Assembly: GCA_963854835.1 (NCBI GenBank)
Contig: OY978525.1
Location: 100,767,388-100,831,387, forward strand
Direction of reading: 5' to 3'
Origin: Megamerina dolium
Lineage: Eukaryota > Arthropoda > Insecta > Diptera > Megamerinidae
DNA: 64,000 bases
The notes beneath the pieces were generated by a model, which searched no databases, had not been told where the DNA came from, and saw only the letters and a program-made list of their open reading frames with translations. Positions 22,174 through 34,087 of the stretch are shown piece after piece (the first letter of the stretch is position 1; each line of letters opens with the position of its first letter). The position numbers were made by a program, and so were the translations under genes.

Positions 22174-23191
22174 ACCTGGCTGGTTCGCACGATAACTTGA
22201 GTAAATATTGAGCTATTTCGACGAAATTTGGCACAAGTAACCTATGATCCAAGGGTACAGAGGAGATTGATATTGGGCATGATCGGTCAATAACCACGAC
22301 CACACCAAGCATTCAAAGCGACTAACCTCGGAATTTTCAAAATTTTTAACTTGCTATAACTCACATAATATACCACTTGGGGCGACAATCTTTGGCACAT
22401 AGAGTTATATTATACTACTATATAACCTCGCCAAAAGTGGGTGTGCCACGCCTACTTTCTAGCGTAGCTCCCATACAAAGTGTCTGTACTTCGTTTAAAT
22501 TGAAACTGCTGTAACTTCTACAATCTTCTGTCTAGAATAACCATAATTGACACTTAGATTAACATGGTAGTCGGAAATAATACGGCAGAAAATCAGTGTG
22601 CCACGCCCACTCCTTTTTGGGTCTGCCATACAAAGTCGAGGGAATTAAACTAAAACTTTTAAGCTTCATAACTTACAAACCATTTACCGTAGGGCAACGA
22701 GATTTAAGGTATGGATTAGTATTGTACGAGCAACTAGGCTTATAGGAAATGGGCGCGCCATGCCCACTGTTTATTGTAGCCCCCATACAAAATGACTGAA
22801 ATTCTTTTAAATTGAAACAGCCGTAACTTCGGCAATCTTCTGTCCAGAATAACCACAATTGACACTTAAATTAATATCGTAGTCGGTAATAATCTGGCAG
22901 AAAATCAGTGTGCCACGCCCACTCTTTCATGGGTCTCCCATACAAAGTCGAGGGAATTAAACTAAATCTTTTAAGCTTCATAACTTACAAACCATTCAGC
23001 GTAGGACAACGTGATTTAAGGTGTGGATTAGTATTGTACGAGCAACTAGGCTCACAGGAAATGGGCGCGCCATGCCCACTGTTTATTGTAGCCCCCATAC
23101 AAAATGACTTTAATTCTTTTAAATTGAAACAGCCGTAACTTCGGCAATCTTCTGTCTAGAATAACCATAATTGACACTTAAATTAATATCG

Positions 23192-23298
23192 TTACTTACT
23201 TATTTACTTATGTGGCCATAACAACCGAATATCGATTTAGGCCGAAAATAACATGCTTCGCCAGCCATCTCTGTTCTTCGCTAGCTGGCACCAGTTAG
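23192..23298 (-). mobile_element. 107-bp 5'-truncated RTE insertion with 12-bp target-site duplication
   Basis: The insert begins TTACTTACTTATTTACTTAT, matching the 3' tail of the full-length RTE at 41464 read on the minus strand, and runs through GGCCATAACAACCGAATATC to the CCAGTTAG region. AAATTAATATCG occurs at 23180-23191 and again at 23299-23310. It sits in one of the mini-me units, so it is younger than the unit expansion or was inserted in a single unit. Confidence 0.93.
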
Positions 23299-24640
23299 AA
23301 ATTAATATCGTAGTCGGTAATAATCCGGCAGAAAATCAGTATGTCACGCCCACTCCTTCATGGGTCTCCCATACAAAGTCGAGGGAATTAAACTAAAATT
23401 TTTAAGCTCCATAACTTATAAACCATTCAGCGTAGGACAACGAGATTTAAGGTATAGATTATTACTGTACGAGCAACTAGGCTCACAGGAAATGGGCGCA
23501 CCACGCCCACTGTTTATCGTAGCCCCCATACAAATTTTAAATTGAAACAGCCGTAACTTCGGCAATCTTCTGTCTAGAATAACCATAATTGACACTTAAA
23601 TTAATATAGTAGTCGGTAATAATCCGGCAGAAAATCAGTATGTCACGCCCACTCCTTCATGGGTCTCCCATACAAAGTCGAGGGAATTAAACTAAATCTT
23701 TTAAGCTCCATAACTTACAAACCATTTAGGACAACGAGATTTAAGGTATAGATTATTACTGTACGAGCAACTAGGCTCACAGGAAAAGGGCGCACCACGC
23801 CCACTGTTTATTGTAGCCCCCATACAAAATGACTTTAATTCTTTTAAATTGAAACAGCCGTAACTTCGGCAATCTTCTGTCTAGAATAACCATAATTGAC
23901 ATTTAAATTAATATCGTAGTCGGTAATAATCTGGCAGAAAATCAGTGTGCCACGCCCACTTCTTATTGGGGCTCCCATACAAAGTTGAAATTAAACAAAA
24001 ATTTTAACCGCCATAACTTACAAACTATTCGGCGTAGAACAACCAGATTGAGGGTGCGGATTAGTATTGCAAGAGCAAATATATCCACAGGAAATGGTCC
24101 AGCCATGTCCATTGTTTACAGTGGCTCCCATACAGGATGACTGAATTTCTTTTAAATTGAGGAGCTGCAGCTTCTGCAATCTTCTGTCTAGAACAATCAT
24201 AATTAATACTTAGGTTAATATGGTAGTTGGTCATAATCTGGCAAAAAATCAACATGCCACGCCCACTTTTTAATGGGGCTACCATACAAAGTTGAACTAT
24301 TCAACGTAGGACAAACAAATTTAAGGTGTGGATTAATATTGAAAATTTAATTGGATTTACAAGAAAGAGGTAAGCCACGCCAACTTTTTATATAGCTCCC
24401 ATACTAAGTCTCGGAATTATCTTAAAAACCTTCTTTAAATTATCCCTTTTAGAACTCTCATAACATACAAAGTACTTCGTCAATGTCAACCATATTTCGG
24501 GTGTAAATTAGTAGTATATGCAAAAATTGTTTTTCAAAAAGTGGAAATATAAGAAAAAGATGGATATTCGAGTGAACTTTTTATATATAAATCTACATAT
24601 GCAGGGTATAATTTGGTCGGCCCCAGCCGACTGTAAGGAG

Positions 24641-25573
24641 ATTTTTTATGAGTTGTTTTGGTTTCGGTAACAATTTAAGCTTAGGAGTGATAATTAGTTA
24701 GTCTAGAGCTCCTTTTTACGCTATAAATATTATCTCTTATAAGCATAGTTCTCCTTTTAGCTTTTCCTTTTATCAAGTACTTTCAACATTTATAAAAGGT
24801 CATCGTTAATACAATTTTTTTAGTTTCAAGATTGTATTAAAAGATAAGTTACGTCTGTATATGCTACTATAAGTCTAATATATATCATAAAATTCTTTAT
24901 AATGCTATTTAGATTACAAATTACCTACCTATATGATAAAAAGGTAGCTAAGCTAAGTCGTATATTATCGTTTAGTCGAAATATATTAGCTGAATGTGCC
25001 AGACGCCAAATTGGAGTAGACTATCAATATGTTCATATAGACAGTGTGTTTTTTAAATTTATAATTTTTCAAATCATATTGAATCTATGAATAATAATAT
25101 TATTATTTACTTTGCATATTCAATTAATTGATATAACAGATTACGTAGATATATCTTATATGCTTGTGTGTTTCTATTTACTTCAAATTTGAGAAAAAAA
25201 TACCTACAAAAATATGACAACTGTTCAAACAAAAGGTAATAATAATAATAATAATAATAGTGCAATGAAATTTGTATATAAATTTGATTCAATCACCATG
25301 CTCGATTTAATGAGATATTAATCGTGTGATATTGTAGTACAAGTGGTTATTGCGTTAAAGTGTTCAATTTATATTTTAATATATTTAATTAGGAATTAAT
25401 TTTAATTAACAGAGTAATAGGCGGGGATAAGTTATATGAAAAAAAAATATATATATTTGCTTTTAAAGGATAGGAAAATTTCGCTATTCGAGCTATTTAT
25501 ATCGAGTAGATCATTTAAGCTATTGCGAAAATAAAATTGGTATATTTAAGAAAATAAAAAAACAGTGCAGCAA
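24641..25573. other. Region between the mini-me element and SLC17 gene 2
   Basis: It contains an (AAT)n microsatellite at about 25229-25257. Open frames of 61-62 aa on either strand look like chance. The end of the region should hold the gene 2 promoter, but no clear initiator is seen. Confidence 0.4.
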
Positions 25574-28500
25574 ATGGATGTAAAAAAAGATCCAAATGAA
25601 AAACCAGGTACATTCATATAGAAAAATTATTTTATGCATATATTTTTAATAGTTGAAGACAATAAATTTACGCTCTTCAATTATGATTGAAAGACTAAAG
25701 GCTAAAGTGATAGATTGTTCATTATTTTCTTCAAAAGCCGCTTTTTTGCTTTTCGAGAACGAACAAATTGAACAAAAAACTTAGAGAAAGTGTAAAATTT
25801 TTCAGTTCAATGTTGAAAGAGAACTTGGTTAGACCGGTTCGTAAGGAAATTTCTTGAAATGTCTGCAAATATAAATTTTGAATACAAAAAAAAAAAAAAT
25901 CACCGTTGAATTTCCAGTTCGACTAGTTCAAAATTATTTAATTCATAAAGATAATTATAGAGTTTATTTTTCATTGCTTATATTTCAGCAAGCAATTTGA
26001 AATTAATTCGACAGTATAAATTTGATATTAAGAGATTTCTTAAAAATCTTTTCGTCAATGATCATAAACAAATAATCATATCAGTTCAGTTTCTTAGTTA
26101 AATTGCCTACAGAGTATATTTGTGGAACATAGTAATTCTTTAAACGGCCGTTTTAGTTCATCTCTTTATGGCGAATTTTTTAAAGAATGGATTAAAATTA
26201 TTCGTGAAAATGTAGGACGAAGATGAATATGTTGAATGAGATTATTCCTCGCAAAAGTACATTTACACAATTTATCCAAATATTTCATAATCATTTGGAC
26301 CAAATTATGAATATTTTCTGGGTCACAGTTAAATTTGTACCCACATAGCATGAAGTTGACTTATCTTCATGTACTAAGGTGAGTCTTAGTTATATTTTGA
26401 AATCTCTTTTGAAAGATCCAAGCTAGTCCCATACTCAGAAGTGTTCTCTATGGTATATAAACATGCAGTTTGAAAAATTAATTCTAATAATTGAGTGATT
26501 TAGAAAAACAAAAGAACTAATTTATTGTTTAAAAAAACATTGCTGCTAGTCCCATATTAGCAGTTGCCCAGTTGGTACGCATATCATTGATTCACTTGTG
26601 TAGCGACTTTAAAAATAATCCCCCCGAAATTTTCTCAAAACTCAATTAGGTTCTCAGGATTAACCAAAGAAAACCATCTGCGACACCATAATATAACTTT
26701 CTTATTTACTTACTTATGTGGCCATAACAGTCGAATATCGATTTAGGCCGAACGTAGCATACTTCGCCAGCCATATATGTTCTTCGCTAGCTGGCGCCAG
26801 TTAGAAATTCTAAGCGCCGTCAGGTTCTCCAGTACTTGGTCTTTCCACCGGAGGTTAGGCCTTCCTCTTCCGCTTCATCCTCCAGCGGTTTCCGAATATT
26901 ACACCTTCTTAAGTTCTTCGCTCGACATCACCTAGTCAGCGCAGCCGCTGAATATCGCTATGTCAATATCGGCATACAGCTCGTACAGCTCATGGTTGTA
27001 CCTTATTCGATACTCGCCACCAACATACTTTGGACCTATTTGGACAAATAGGTCCAAAGATCTTGCGTAGAACTTTTCTCTCGAAAACTCCAAACATTCG
27101 CTCATCCGAGGTGGAAATTTTCGAGGCTTCAGCGCCATATGTAAGGACAGGCATAATGAGAGACTTTGGTTTGGTTCTTCGAGAGAGGGCTAGACTTCTC
27201 AATTGCTTACTTAGCCCAAAGTAGGACCAGTTTGCAAGAGTGATCCTTCGCAATATCTCCAGGCTAACGTCATTACTGCTGTTAATGCTGGTTCCAAGAT
27301 AGACAAAGTCCCTCTCTACTTTCTTGGTCTTCGTAAGTCTATGGGTATGCAGCCATCTGAATCATATTGAATTATTCAATTATATACTAACATAGTCTAG
27401 TTTTCAAAGCATAGCAATAAAAAGTGCTGATAAAATCAATACCAACATTCTAAATTCTGATATTCTAAATAAGATCGCCTTGAAGAACTTAGCTCTTTGG
27501 ACTGTTGAATATAATTTATAATAGAAATTCCTTAAGAGCAATTATGAAATGATTTAATCTATAATAATATTTTTTTTTTTGAATATTATAACATATTAAT
27601 CACAATAATTAAATCAATAGATAGATACTAAATATAATAGAAATTGCAACAAACTCAAAAAAAAAAAATGTTTCGGAATAATCTAAGTATGTAGATAAGC
27701 ATATGTAATCAACAATACATAGTTATTAAACATTCTTCACTTGAAAATATAAATATATAATTGCAAATATGTACAATGGAATACGCCGATAAAATATGTA
27801 TAATTTTTTTTTTACTTTTACTTTTGTTTACAGTTTACTCAACTTCAAGTGATTATCATTTCATACAATCTTGTGACAACATAAAATCTTGCTAGTACAT
27901 ATTTACTTCTCGACAAAAGAATGCGGATTGAATTCCGCCTCAAGTACTGTTGTTTCAATTGTATGAATCTGCGACATTTTCATTTTAATTTCCAGATAAA
28001 AAAAATTACTATGTGGTACTTATAAGCCATTATTAGAAGGAACCCTCTTATATTAGCCGGCTTCGAACGGCAAAACTTTGTGACATTACTTTTCTGAGCT
28101 TTGTCACACAGTTCTTGTAAAAGGTTTTCCAAGGCAAATTGTTCGAAAGAAAAATCTTGTTAAAGTTGTGCGTCAGTAGGGGATTGAATACACGACCAAT
28201 AGACGAGAAGGCTAACGCACTAACCATTGATACACTGCACCCAGAAATAAATTTTTGGAATTAACATTAGGAAACATTGAGGGTTACGGTCTAACGTACT
28301 TTTCTTATTTTGAAATCCCAGAATTTTTAGAGACTTTTTTCTTAATAAAATGTTCACTATCGCAAGGTCACTCAAAGTAGTCCTGAGTGGATGGCGAATT
28401 TAACGAATATAATATAGGATATAATATACACATGCGATATTAGCAAACAAAACAAAAAAAAAAAAACAACAAAAAAATACAGCAATAATAATAATAAAAA

Positions 28501-30195
28501 TAAAAATAGAAATTATTTATATTTACTTGTTTCTACAACGATATTTATATTTACCTATACTATCTGCATTGTCTATCTGTCTATAAACATTTTTTTTATT
28601 TTGTCTGCAATTCAAGGTCCTACTCTGGGTGTACGTCATCTTCAGATGTTGCTATTATTTTTGAATATTGTTGTCACCTATATGAGTCGTCTCAATGTTG
28701 CAGTGGCTGTAGTGGCAATGACAAATGCGGACAGATCAAATCCAAAATTTCCGGTAACTTGTAGGATTGAATGAAAATCAATTTCAATTGGAAGTTTTAA
28801 AACTATTCTATATACACAGGAATATGATTGGACAGAAATGCAGAAACAATATGTTATATCGAGCTTCTATTGGGGTTATATTATCACACAATTTCCAGGC
28901 GGTTATTTATGCAAACGTTTCGGCGTTAAAATTATCTTATTAATTTCCGTATTGGGCTCCTCAGCGGCCGGTCTGATTACACCTTGGTGTATACCATGGG
29001 GTGGTTGGCAAATATTCTGTGGTATACGCATTCTACAGGGTATTTTTCAAGGCGTCATGTTTCCCAGCATTTATGAACATCTGGCCAAATGGTGTCCGAC
29101 AGAGGAGAGAAATCTATTGGGTGCCATTGTTCATACGGGTGTCGAATGTGGTACAATTCTGGCAATGGGTTTGAGTGGGCTCATTGCAAGTGGTCCTCTC
29201 GGTTGGCCTGGCATTTCATATATTTCGTCGACATTGTGTTTTATTTGGTGCATATTATGGATATTTTTAGCCGCCAACAATGCACCAGCATCGAAATTAA
29301 TTTCACCGGATGAGCTGAAATATATTGAATCATCGCTGCAACGATCGGATGATTTTCATAAGAAAAAAATTCCGGTGCCATGGCGTGCCATTGGTACATC
29401 GGTGCCATTTTATGCTCTGATCATTGTGCGCATCTGTCAGACATGGGGCTATACAACGCTTCAAGCAGAAATACCATCCTATCTGAATGGTGTGCTCGAT
29501 ATGAATATCAAGAATAATGCAATCTTTTCGGCCTTACCATATATAGCAATGATTGTCATGGCATACATTTATATGTTTGTAGCGGATATCATTATAAATA
29601 GGAAATATATGTCATTGACAGCAATACGTAAAACTTTCAATACACTTGCGATGTGGATACCGGCTGTTACACTCATTGGTATTGGCTTTCTCGATCAAAA
29701 TCAACAAACCTTGGCAATTACGCTAATGACAGTTACCGTTGGTATAAATGCTGGCTATACAATTGGTAGTGCATTGAATACAATTGATTTATCACCAAAT
29801 CATGCCGGTATTCTAATGGGCATTTCAAATCCAATAGCCAATATTATACCAATAATAACACCGCTAGTGACGGGTGTCATTGTGCGCGATACGGTAAGAC
29901 TTTGATTGGTTTATTATTATCTTGACATGTTCCGATTTTATCGAATACATCATTTTAATTACAGCATGAACGTTCACAGTGGCAAATTGTATTTCTAATT
30001 TCTGCAATCATCTTCTTTGTGGGCAATCTCATCTATATTATATGGGGTATTGCTGAGCCTCAGCCATGGAATGATCCCGATTATATGCAACAGAGAAATA
30101 TATTGAATGCAGATATGGGTAAATGTAATATGGTGTTTGAATCTGAAGAAAAGACAACACCAGAAAAATGTACTAAAGTGTCAAAAATATCATGA
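25574..30195 (+). CDS. SLC17-family (sialin / Na-phosphate cotransporter-like) transporter, gene 2
   Basis: Exons: 25574-25607 (MDVKKDPNEKP plus 1 nt), 28617-28753, 28820-29893 and 29965-30195, giving 491 aa. Exon 2 is 137 nt, identical in length and phase to exon 2 of gene 1, and the other introns are also in matching phases. Protein landmarks are GVRHLQMLLLFLNIVVTYMS, NVAVAVVAMTNADRSNP, FYWGYIITQFPGGYLCKRFG, IRILQGIFQGVMFPSIYEHL, AKWCPTEERNLLGA, PVPWRAIGTSVPFYALII, NTIDLSPNHAGILMGI and the final helix SAIIFFVGNLIYIIWG. Compared with gene 1 the central loop is shorter by about eight residues and the C-terminus is Cys-containing (KCNMVFE, KCTKVSKIS). The first exon is the least certain part: it is chosen because its length, phase 1 donor (CCAG|GTACAT) and position match gene 1. 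Intron 1 (3.0 kb) carries an RTE fragment and an old SINE. Confidence 0.9.
26702..27345 (-). mobile_element. 5'-truncated RTE fragment in intron 1 of SLC17 gene 2
   Basis: It starts at the tail TTACTTACTTATGTGGCCAT and follows the 3' part of the full-length RTE with small deletions. Minus-strand frames carry LANWSYFGLSKQLRSLALSR, SLIMPVLTYGAEASKISTSD and RKVLRKIFGPIC, matching the C-terminal part of the RTE ORF. A duplicated TTTGGACCTATTTGGAC-like stretch near 27028-27058 and frameshifts show decay. Confidence 0.9.
28010..28243 (-). mobile_element. Old degraded SINE copy
   Basis: Order matches the SINE read on the minus strand, from the tail (ATGTGGTACTTATAAGCC) through GCCGGCTTCGAACGGCA and GAGCTTTGTCACACAG to the head (GGGGATTGAATACACGACC, AACGCACTAACCATTGA). 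Divergence and a missing segment mark it as older than the other copies. Confidence 0.8.
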
Positions 30196-31141
30196 ATTTT
30201 GTAATCCTCTTTATCTTTAGGCTAAGTAAATTAAATCAATCAGAAAAAAAAAAATTGCAAAAATATAAGATCGATTTAAGACATAAAATTCTACAAAATA
30301 TTGTATACTTCGAGGCAATTTTTTGGCAAAAAATTCAAGAACAAATTATCAAATTCCAAAAAAAAAAAAATTAAATATTTTGATTTATGGTGTATATATA
30401 TATATATGTTTTTATAAAATATATTTTATTTAAATAATGCGATAATTTGTGTTTGATTTACTCCTAAATGTTAGAATATTTTTTTTTCTAAATATAAAGA
30501 ATTTTTTTATTTTTTGTAAAATATTATTTCATCGTTGGTTGTACTAATATATGTATCAGAAACGGGTAACAAGCCTTTTGATAATAGAAATTATTTAAAA
30601 AGCACAATCAATCAAATATGCAATCCAAAAAATGTGTTCTTTGCAAATAAATAAATTATATTTTCTTATGAAATATGAAAATAAACTTTTGAAATTCGCT
30701 TGACGCGTCAAATAATCAAGCACATGTAGTAAGTAAACATATGCAACCTGCCGAATAAATCTTTGTTTATTTTTGTAGCTAACAAAGTAAATAAGTACGA
30801 GTATATCAATGATAGCAACAGTAGTTGGTATATACAAAATATAGCACAATAGAAAGAAAAATAAAAATAAGAAATAAATAAATAAATGGCTATTAATGCA
30901 TAATAAGTCTACGATCTTTTTTTTTACTATTTAATTAATAGAGGGATTTTCAGTAAGTAATTGTGAACTTTCACTAAACTGTCAATCTACATGATCATCA
31001 ATTATGTACAATTATATACGTATGGCTTTAGAGTGAGAGAAACATAATGACATAAAAAGTGTGAAAAGTGTCGCCTACTTTGATTTTTAAAAATTTATAC
31101 TTCTTTTATGATCATAGGACTTTTGTAGTATATTCATGTCA
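30196..31141. other. 3' flank of SLC17 gene 2
   Basis: Very AT-rich with short TA and A runs. A 60-aa frame at 30192-30374 overlaps the true stop codon and is Lys/Ile-rich by composition only. No polyadenylation signal close to the stop is clear. Confidence 0.4.
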
Positions 31142-31143
31142 TA

Positions 31144-31633
31144 CAAGGTGCGACAATTATGTATTAAGACTCGAACCATATCTCAGCAACCAAGGCCGCC
31201 ATCTATGTGTGCGCTTTGGCTAAAAAGCTTCAACCTTCCTCTACTAACTGTCAAAATTTCATGGCATTTGGTTGACATTTAAGCTTTATTGACATTCATT
31301 TTACAAAACACGTGTTCGTTTAATGTTGAAATTTTAACATAGGGCACGATAATGCACCGAGTCACACAGCACTCATTGTTCGTCAATTTTTGGCTCGGAA
31401 TCACCCGCCGTATTCACCTGATTTGGCACCTTGCGACTTCTTTTTGTTCCCAAAACTGAAATTGAAGTTGAAAGGATGCTTTTTTGATGACATTCACTGG
31501 AGGCAATTCCGAAAAATGAGCTGGAACACGCTTTCGAGAGAATATTTCGAATAAATATATCGAAAAATTAGCAGATATCGTATTTTAATTGTGTTTTCTA
31601 GAGGCAGTCTTAATACATAATTGTAGCTCCTTG
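31144..31633 (+). mobile_element. Deleted mariner element, 490 bp, with 27-bp inverted ends
   Basis: CAAGGTGCGACAATTATGTA opens the left end (27-bp repeat 31144-31170) and its reverse complement closes the right end (31607-31633), with two mismatches. TA flanks both sides. Inside is a residual transposase frame, GHDNAPSHTALIVRQFLA then NHPPYSPDLAPCDFFLFPKL, covering the second and third catalytic Asp of a DD34D mariner with part of the segment between them missing. Most of the gene is gone. Confidence 0.88.
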
Positions 31634-32054
31634 TATTATTTTTCCGATGACTGCGATTAAATTTTTTACTGCACCTCTCGCAAAATTAAAATTGATCTTA
31701 AATTGTCTTTCGTTATCAAGGGTAAGTCCAAATATATTGGAGAATAAGTTCGTTGGGTATTAAATTCGTACTTGGCGACTGTTTATCCGTGGGAATATTG
31801 TTATTTAGTCTAGACAATATTTATAAATTTGTATATGAAATAAAAACAGAGAAAGAAGTTTATATAAATAAAAGTTATTTATTGAAGTAAAAGGAGTGTT
31901 AAATATATACGTAGCTTACTTCTGTGTATGATGCGAGCTGATGCGTGCTATTTGGGTATCCAGAAATATATAACACGACAAAAAGAGCGACGTCGAATTT
32001 ATTAATTCGTCGCATAATTACAGAAAAAGTGGGACACACTGAAAAATATATTAT
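31634..32054. other. Short intergenic stretch
   Basis: No gene or transposon end recognised between the deleted mariner and the RTE relic. Confidence 0.4.
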
Positions 32055-33508
32055 AGCTTTAACAGCGACTTTAATGCTGGGGTGGGCAAGGAAGGTAGCA
32101 TTGGTGTAACGGAATGGGCCTCATCGACTTCGCCGTGGCTCAAAACATGGTAATTAGTAGTACCAGATTTTAATACCTCGACATCTATAAAGCGACGAGG
32201 CTGCATCCAGATCAATGAACGACAAATCAAATCATATTAATAAAATATATATAATATGGCCTTTAAGGTAGTAGTCTGGTGTGACGACCGAAATTTCGAC
32301 GTTTTTTCATGATTTTTTTTTAAAAAAGAAAACAAAATGCGATCGTTTTAAAATTTTTACATGTTTTTATTGGTGTTTTCAGGAAAAAAAAAATTTTTTC
32401 AAGCTAATTTTACATTAATTTGTTTTTAATTTTTGACGTCAGAATGGGGTCCTCGGGTTCGGAGAAGCACACAGCCTTCCGAAATCATATGAAATAAATA
32501 ACTCAAAAAGATTATTTAATAAACTAACCTATAATATACATAAAAAAAACAAAAACAAAATGGCGGACTTGTGAAAAAAGTTCTCGAAATCTAATTTTTT
32601 TTCTTGATAAATTGTTTAAATAGAACAGTGTATCTAGCATAACGGGTAAAATTTTTAGCCAAATCGGTTGAATAGTTTTGAGACAGTGCTTCCCCGAAAT
32701 TTCGAAAACATGGTTTTGAGAAAAACGCGTTTAAAGTTTTGACAACAGATTCATACACACTTCGGCGAGCTCTCTTATTTTAGCTATAACTTTAAAAATA
32801 TCCAAAATTTCGGTCTGAAATTTTTAGAGTATATTTTTAAGTTATTTATCTTCCGAAAAATGTAAAAAAAAATCGGCTTTTTGAACCCGTCACACCGGAC
32901 TACTACCTTAGTATGACGGAAGGCATGCTTCCAGTGTGATCGATCCGTGGTGCAAGCATCGACTCGGATCACTAACTTGTTGCAGCTAAGGTGCGAACAC
33001 GTTTATGTGTCGCAAAGAACAAACAAAGTCCCACACAGAGAAAGCTTGATACTTATCTCGGATCTGCTTATGCGCCAAATCCTGGAGAAGATCCAAGACA
33101 AACATATCGCTATACACCATATATTTGTTGATTATAAATTGTCGTCATACCGTTGGCGTATGCCGATGATATTGGCATAATCGGCAAGAATACGCGAGCA
33201 ATCAATGCAGTATTCTCAGAGTTGGAATGAAAATGGGGGTTATGGTGAATGAGGGCAAGACGAAATATCTAGTGTGAACACGCAAAAGCTAAGAAAGTGC
33301 TATATATTTGAAACTCGATGGTGGACGACGCAGAAGAGGCAGACCTAAGCACCGGTGGAAAGACCAAGTACTGGAGAATTTCACGGGGCTTGGAATTTCT
33401 AACTGGCTTCACCTAGCAAAGGATAGAGATGGCTGGTGAAGCATGCTAAATTCAGCCTAAATCGATTTTGGTTTGTAATGGCCACATAAGTAAGTAAGTA
33501 TGTTCGTT
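32055..33508 (+). mobile_element. Degenerate internally deleted RTE copy, plus strand
   Basis: Pieces of the RTE ORF appear in order: NAGVGKEGS (endonuclease, near 32070), the segment before and after SDH (32912-33010), ILEKIQDKHIAIHHIFVDYK (reverse transcriptase motif A, near 33080), a short ADDI motif (near 33165), GRRRRGRPKHRWKDQVLENF-like C-terminal sequence (near 33320), and the terminal GGCCACATAAGTAAGTAAGT at about 33480-33500. Large segments are missing and it is interrupted by a MITE at 32264-32910. Confidence 0.85.
32264..32910. mobile_element. MITE with 23-bp terminal inverted repeats
   Basis: TAAGGTAGTAGTCTGGTGTG at 32264 and its reverse complement ending TACTACCTTA at 32910 form 23-bp inverted ends with one mismatch; the outer TA may be the target duplication. 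The interior (about 640 bp) is A/T-rich without coding capacity and includes AAATTTCG words. It interrupts the RTE relic, so it is younger than that copy. I do not recognise the family. Confidence 0.82.
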
Positions 33509-34087
33509 GGGTAATTTTAGAAGATCCACCAAATACTCATATATATGAGGTAAATAATTGTTATTTTGCTAAAGCATTAATGTTACCATCAACGTCGTAG
33601 AAATGATATTTATTATAACTACTTGCCTCGATATAATCATCATATCTCTTGTATTTATTATCAGAACAATTTAATAGCTTTCAAGCGTGTTTATAGTAGG
33701 AATACATTAGGGACCAGAACTCTAAATACAATTGATAAAAGAAGGAGTATGGGGTACATTTCAAAAGGTCGTTAATAATTATGTTCAACCTTTAATAATA
33801 CGGAAAATGTTATCAGTCCTCATACAAAGCACCTGTAAAATTTAATATACAATCAAATCGCCGTTAATGATAAATAATACTACAAACGATATCTACATAG
33901 CTTATCATATAATATCATGTACTCACATATGTTATATAGGAAATGTGCGTTGAAGTTGAACTTGACGAACTCACAGTGTTGTGAAATGTGATTGAAAATA
34001 AACAGAGAAAATATAGCACAGGCTGATGGATTTCGTTATTTTCTTCTTTTTCTTGTACATATAATGAATGTTTAAATTTTATAAAAT
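33509..34087. other. Spacer before the SLC17 pseudogene
   Basis: No feature recognised. The first exons of the third SLC17 copy would be expected here if it had been a full duplicate, but no matching 137-nt exon is visible. Confidence 0.4.

Larger units (their letters stand above)
22023..24640 (+). mobile_element. mini-me / Helentron-like element with expanded internal tandem units
   Basis: The left end is TATACCCTGCA (22023-22033), and its exact inverse TGCAGGGTATA is at 24600-24610. Just beyond is a hairpin, GTCGG-CCCCAG-CCGAC, as at Helitron/Helentron 3' ends. A (GTCY)n tract near the left end is diagnostic of mini-me elements. The interior holds six units of about 299-312 bp whose CATACAAAG landmark falls at 22627, 22939, 23370, 23669, 23976 and 24283. 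The third unit is lengthened by an RTE insertion. There is no protein-coding capacity, so it is non-autonomous. Confidence 0.78.

Noticed and set aside
22673..23545. Repeated 60-76-aa frames containing YKPFSVGQRDLR and EQLGSQEMGAP
   Set aside because: They recur because the mini-me units are tandem repeats; frames are short, on both strands and not preserved in every unit.
15885..24283. Three different tandem repeats (15885, 19921, 22627) all with periods close to 307 bp
   Set aside because: The unit sequences are unrelated, so the shared period is most likely coincidence; I could not test a nucleosome-phasing explanation.
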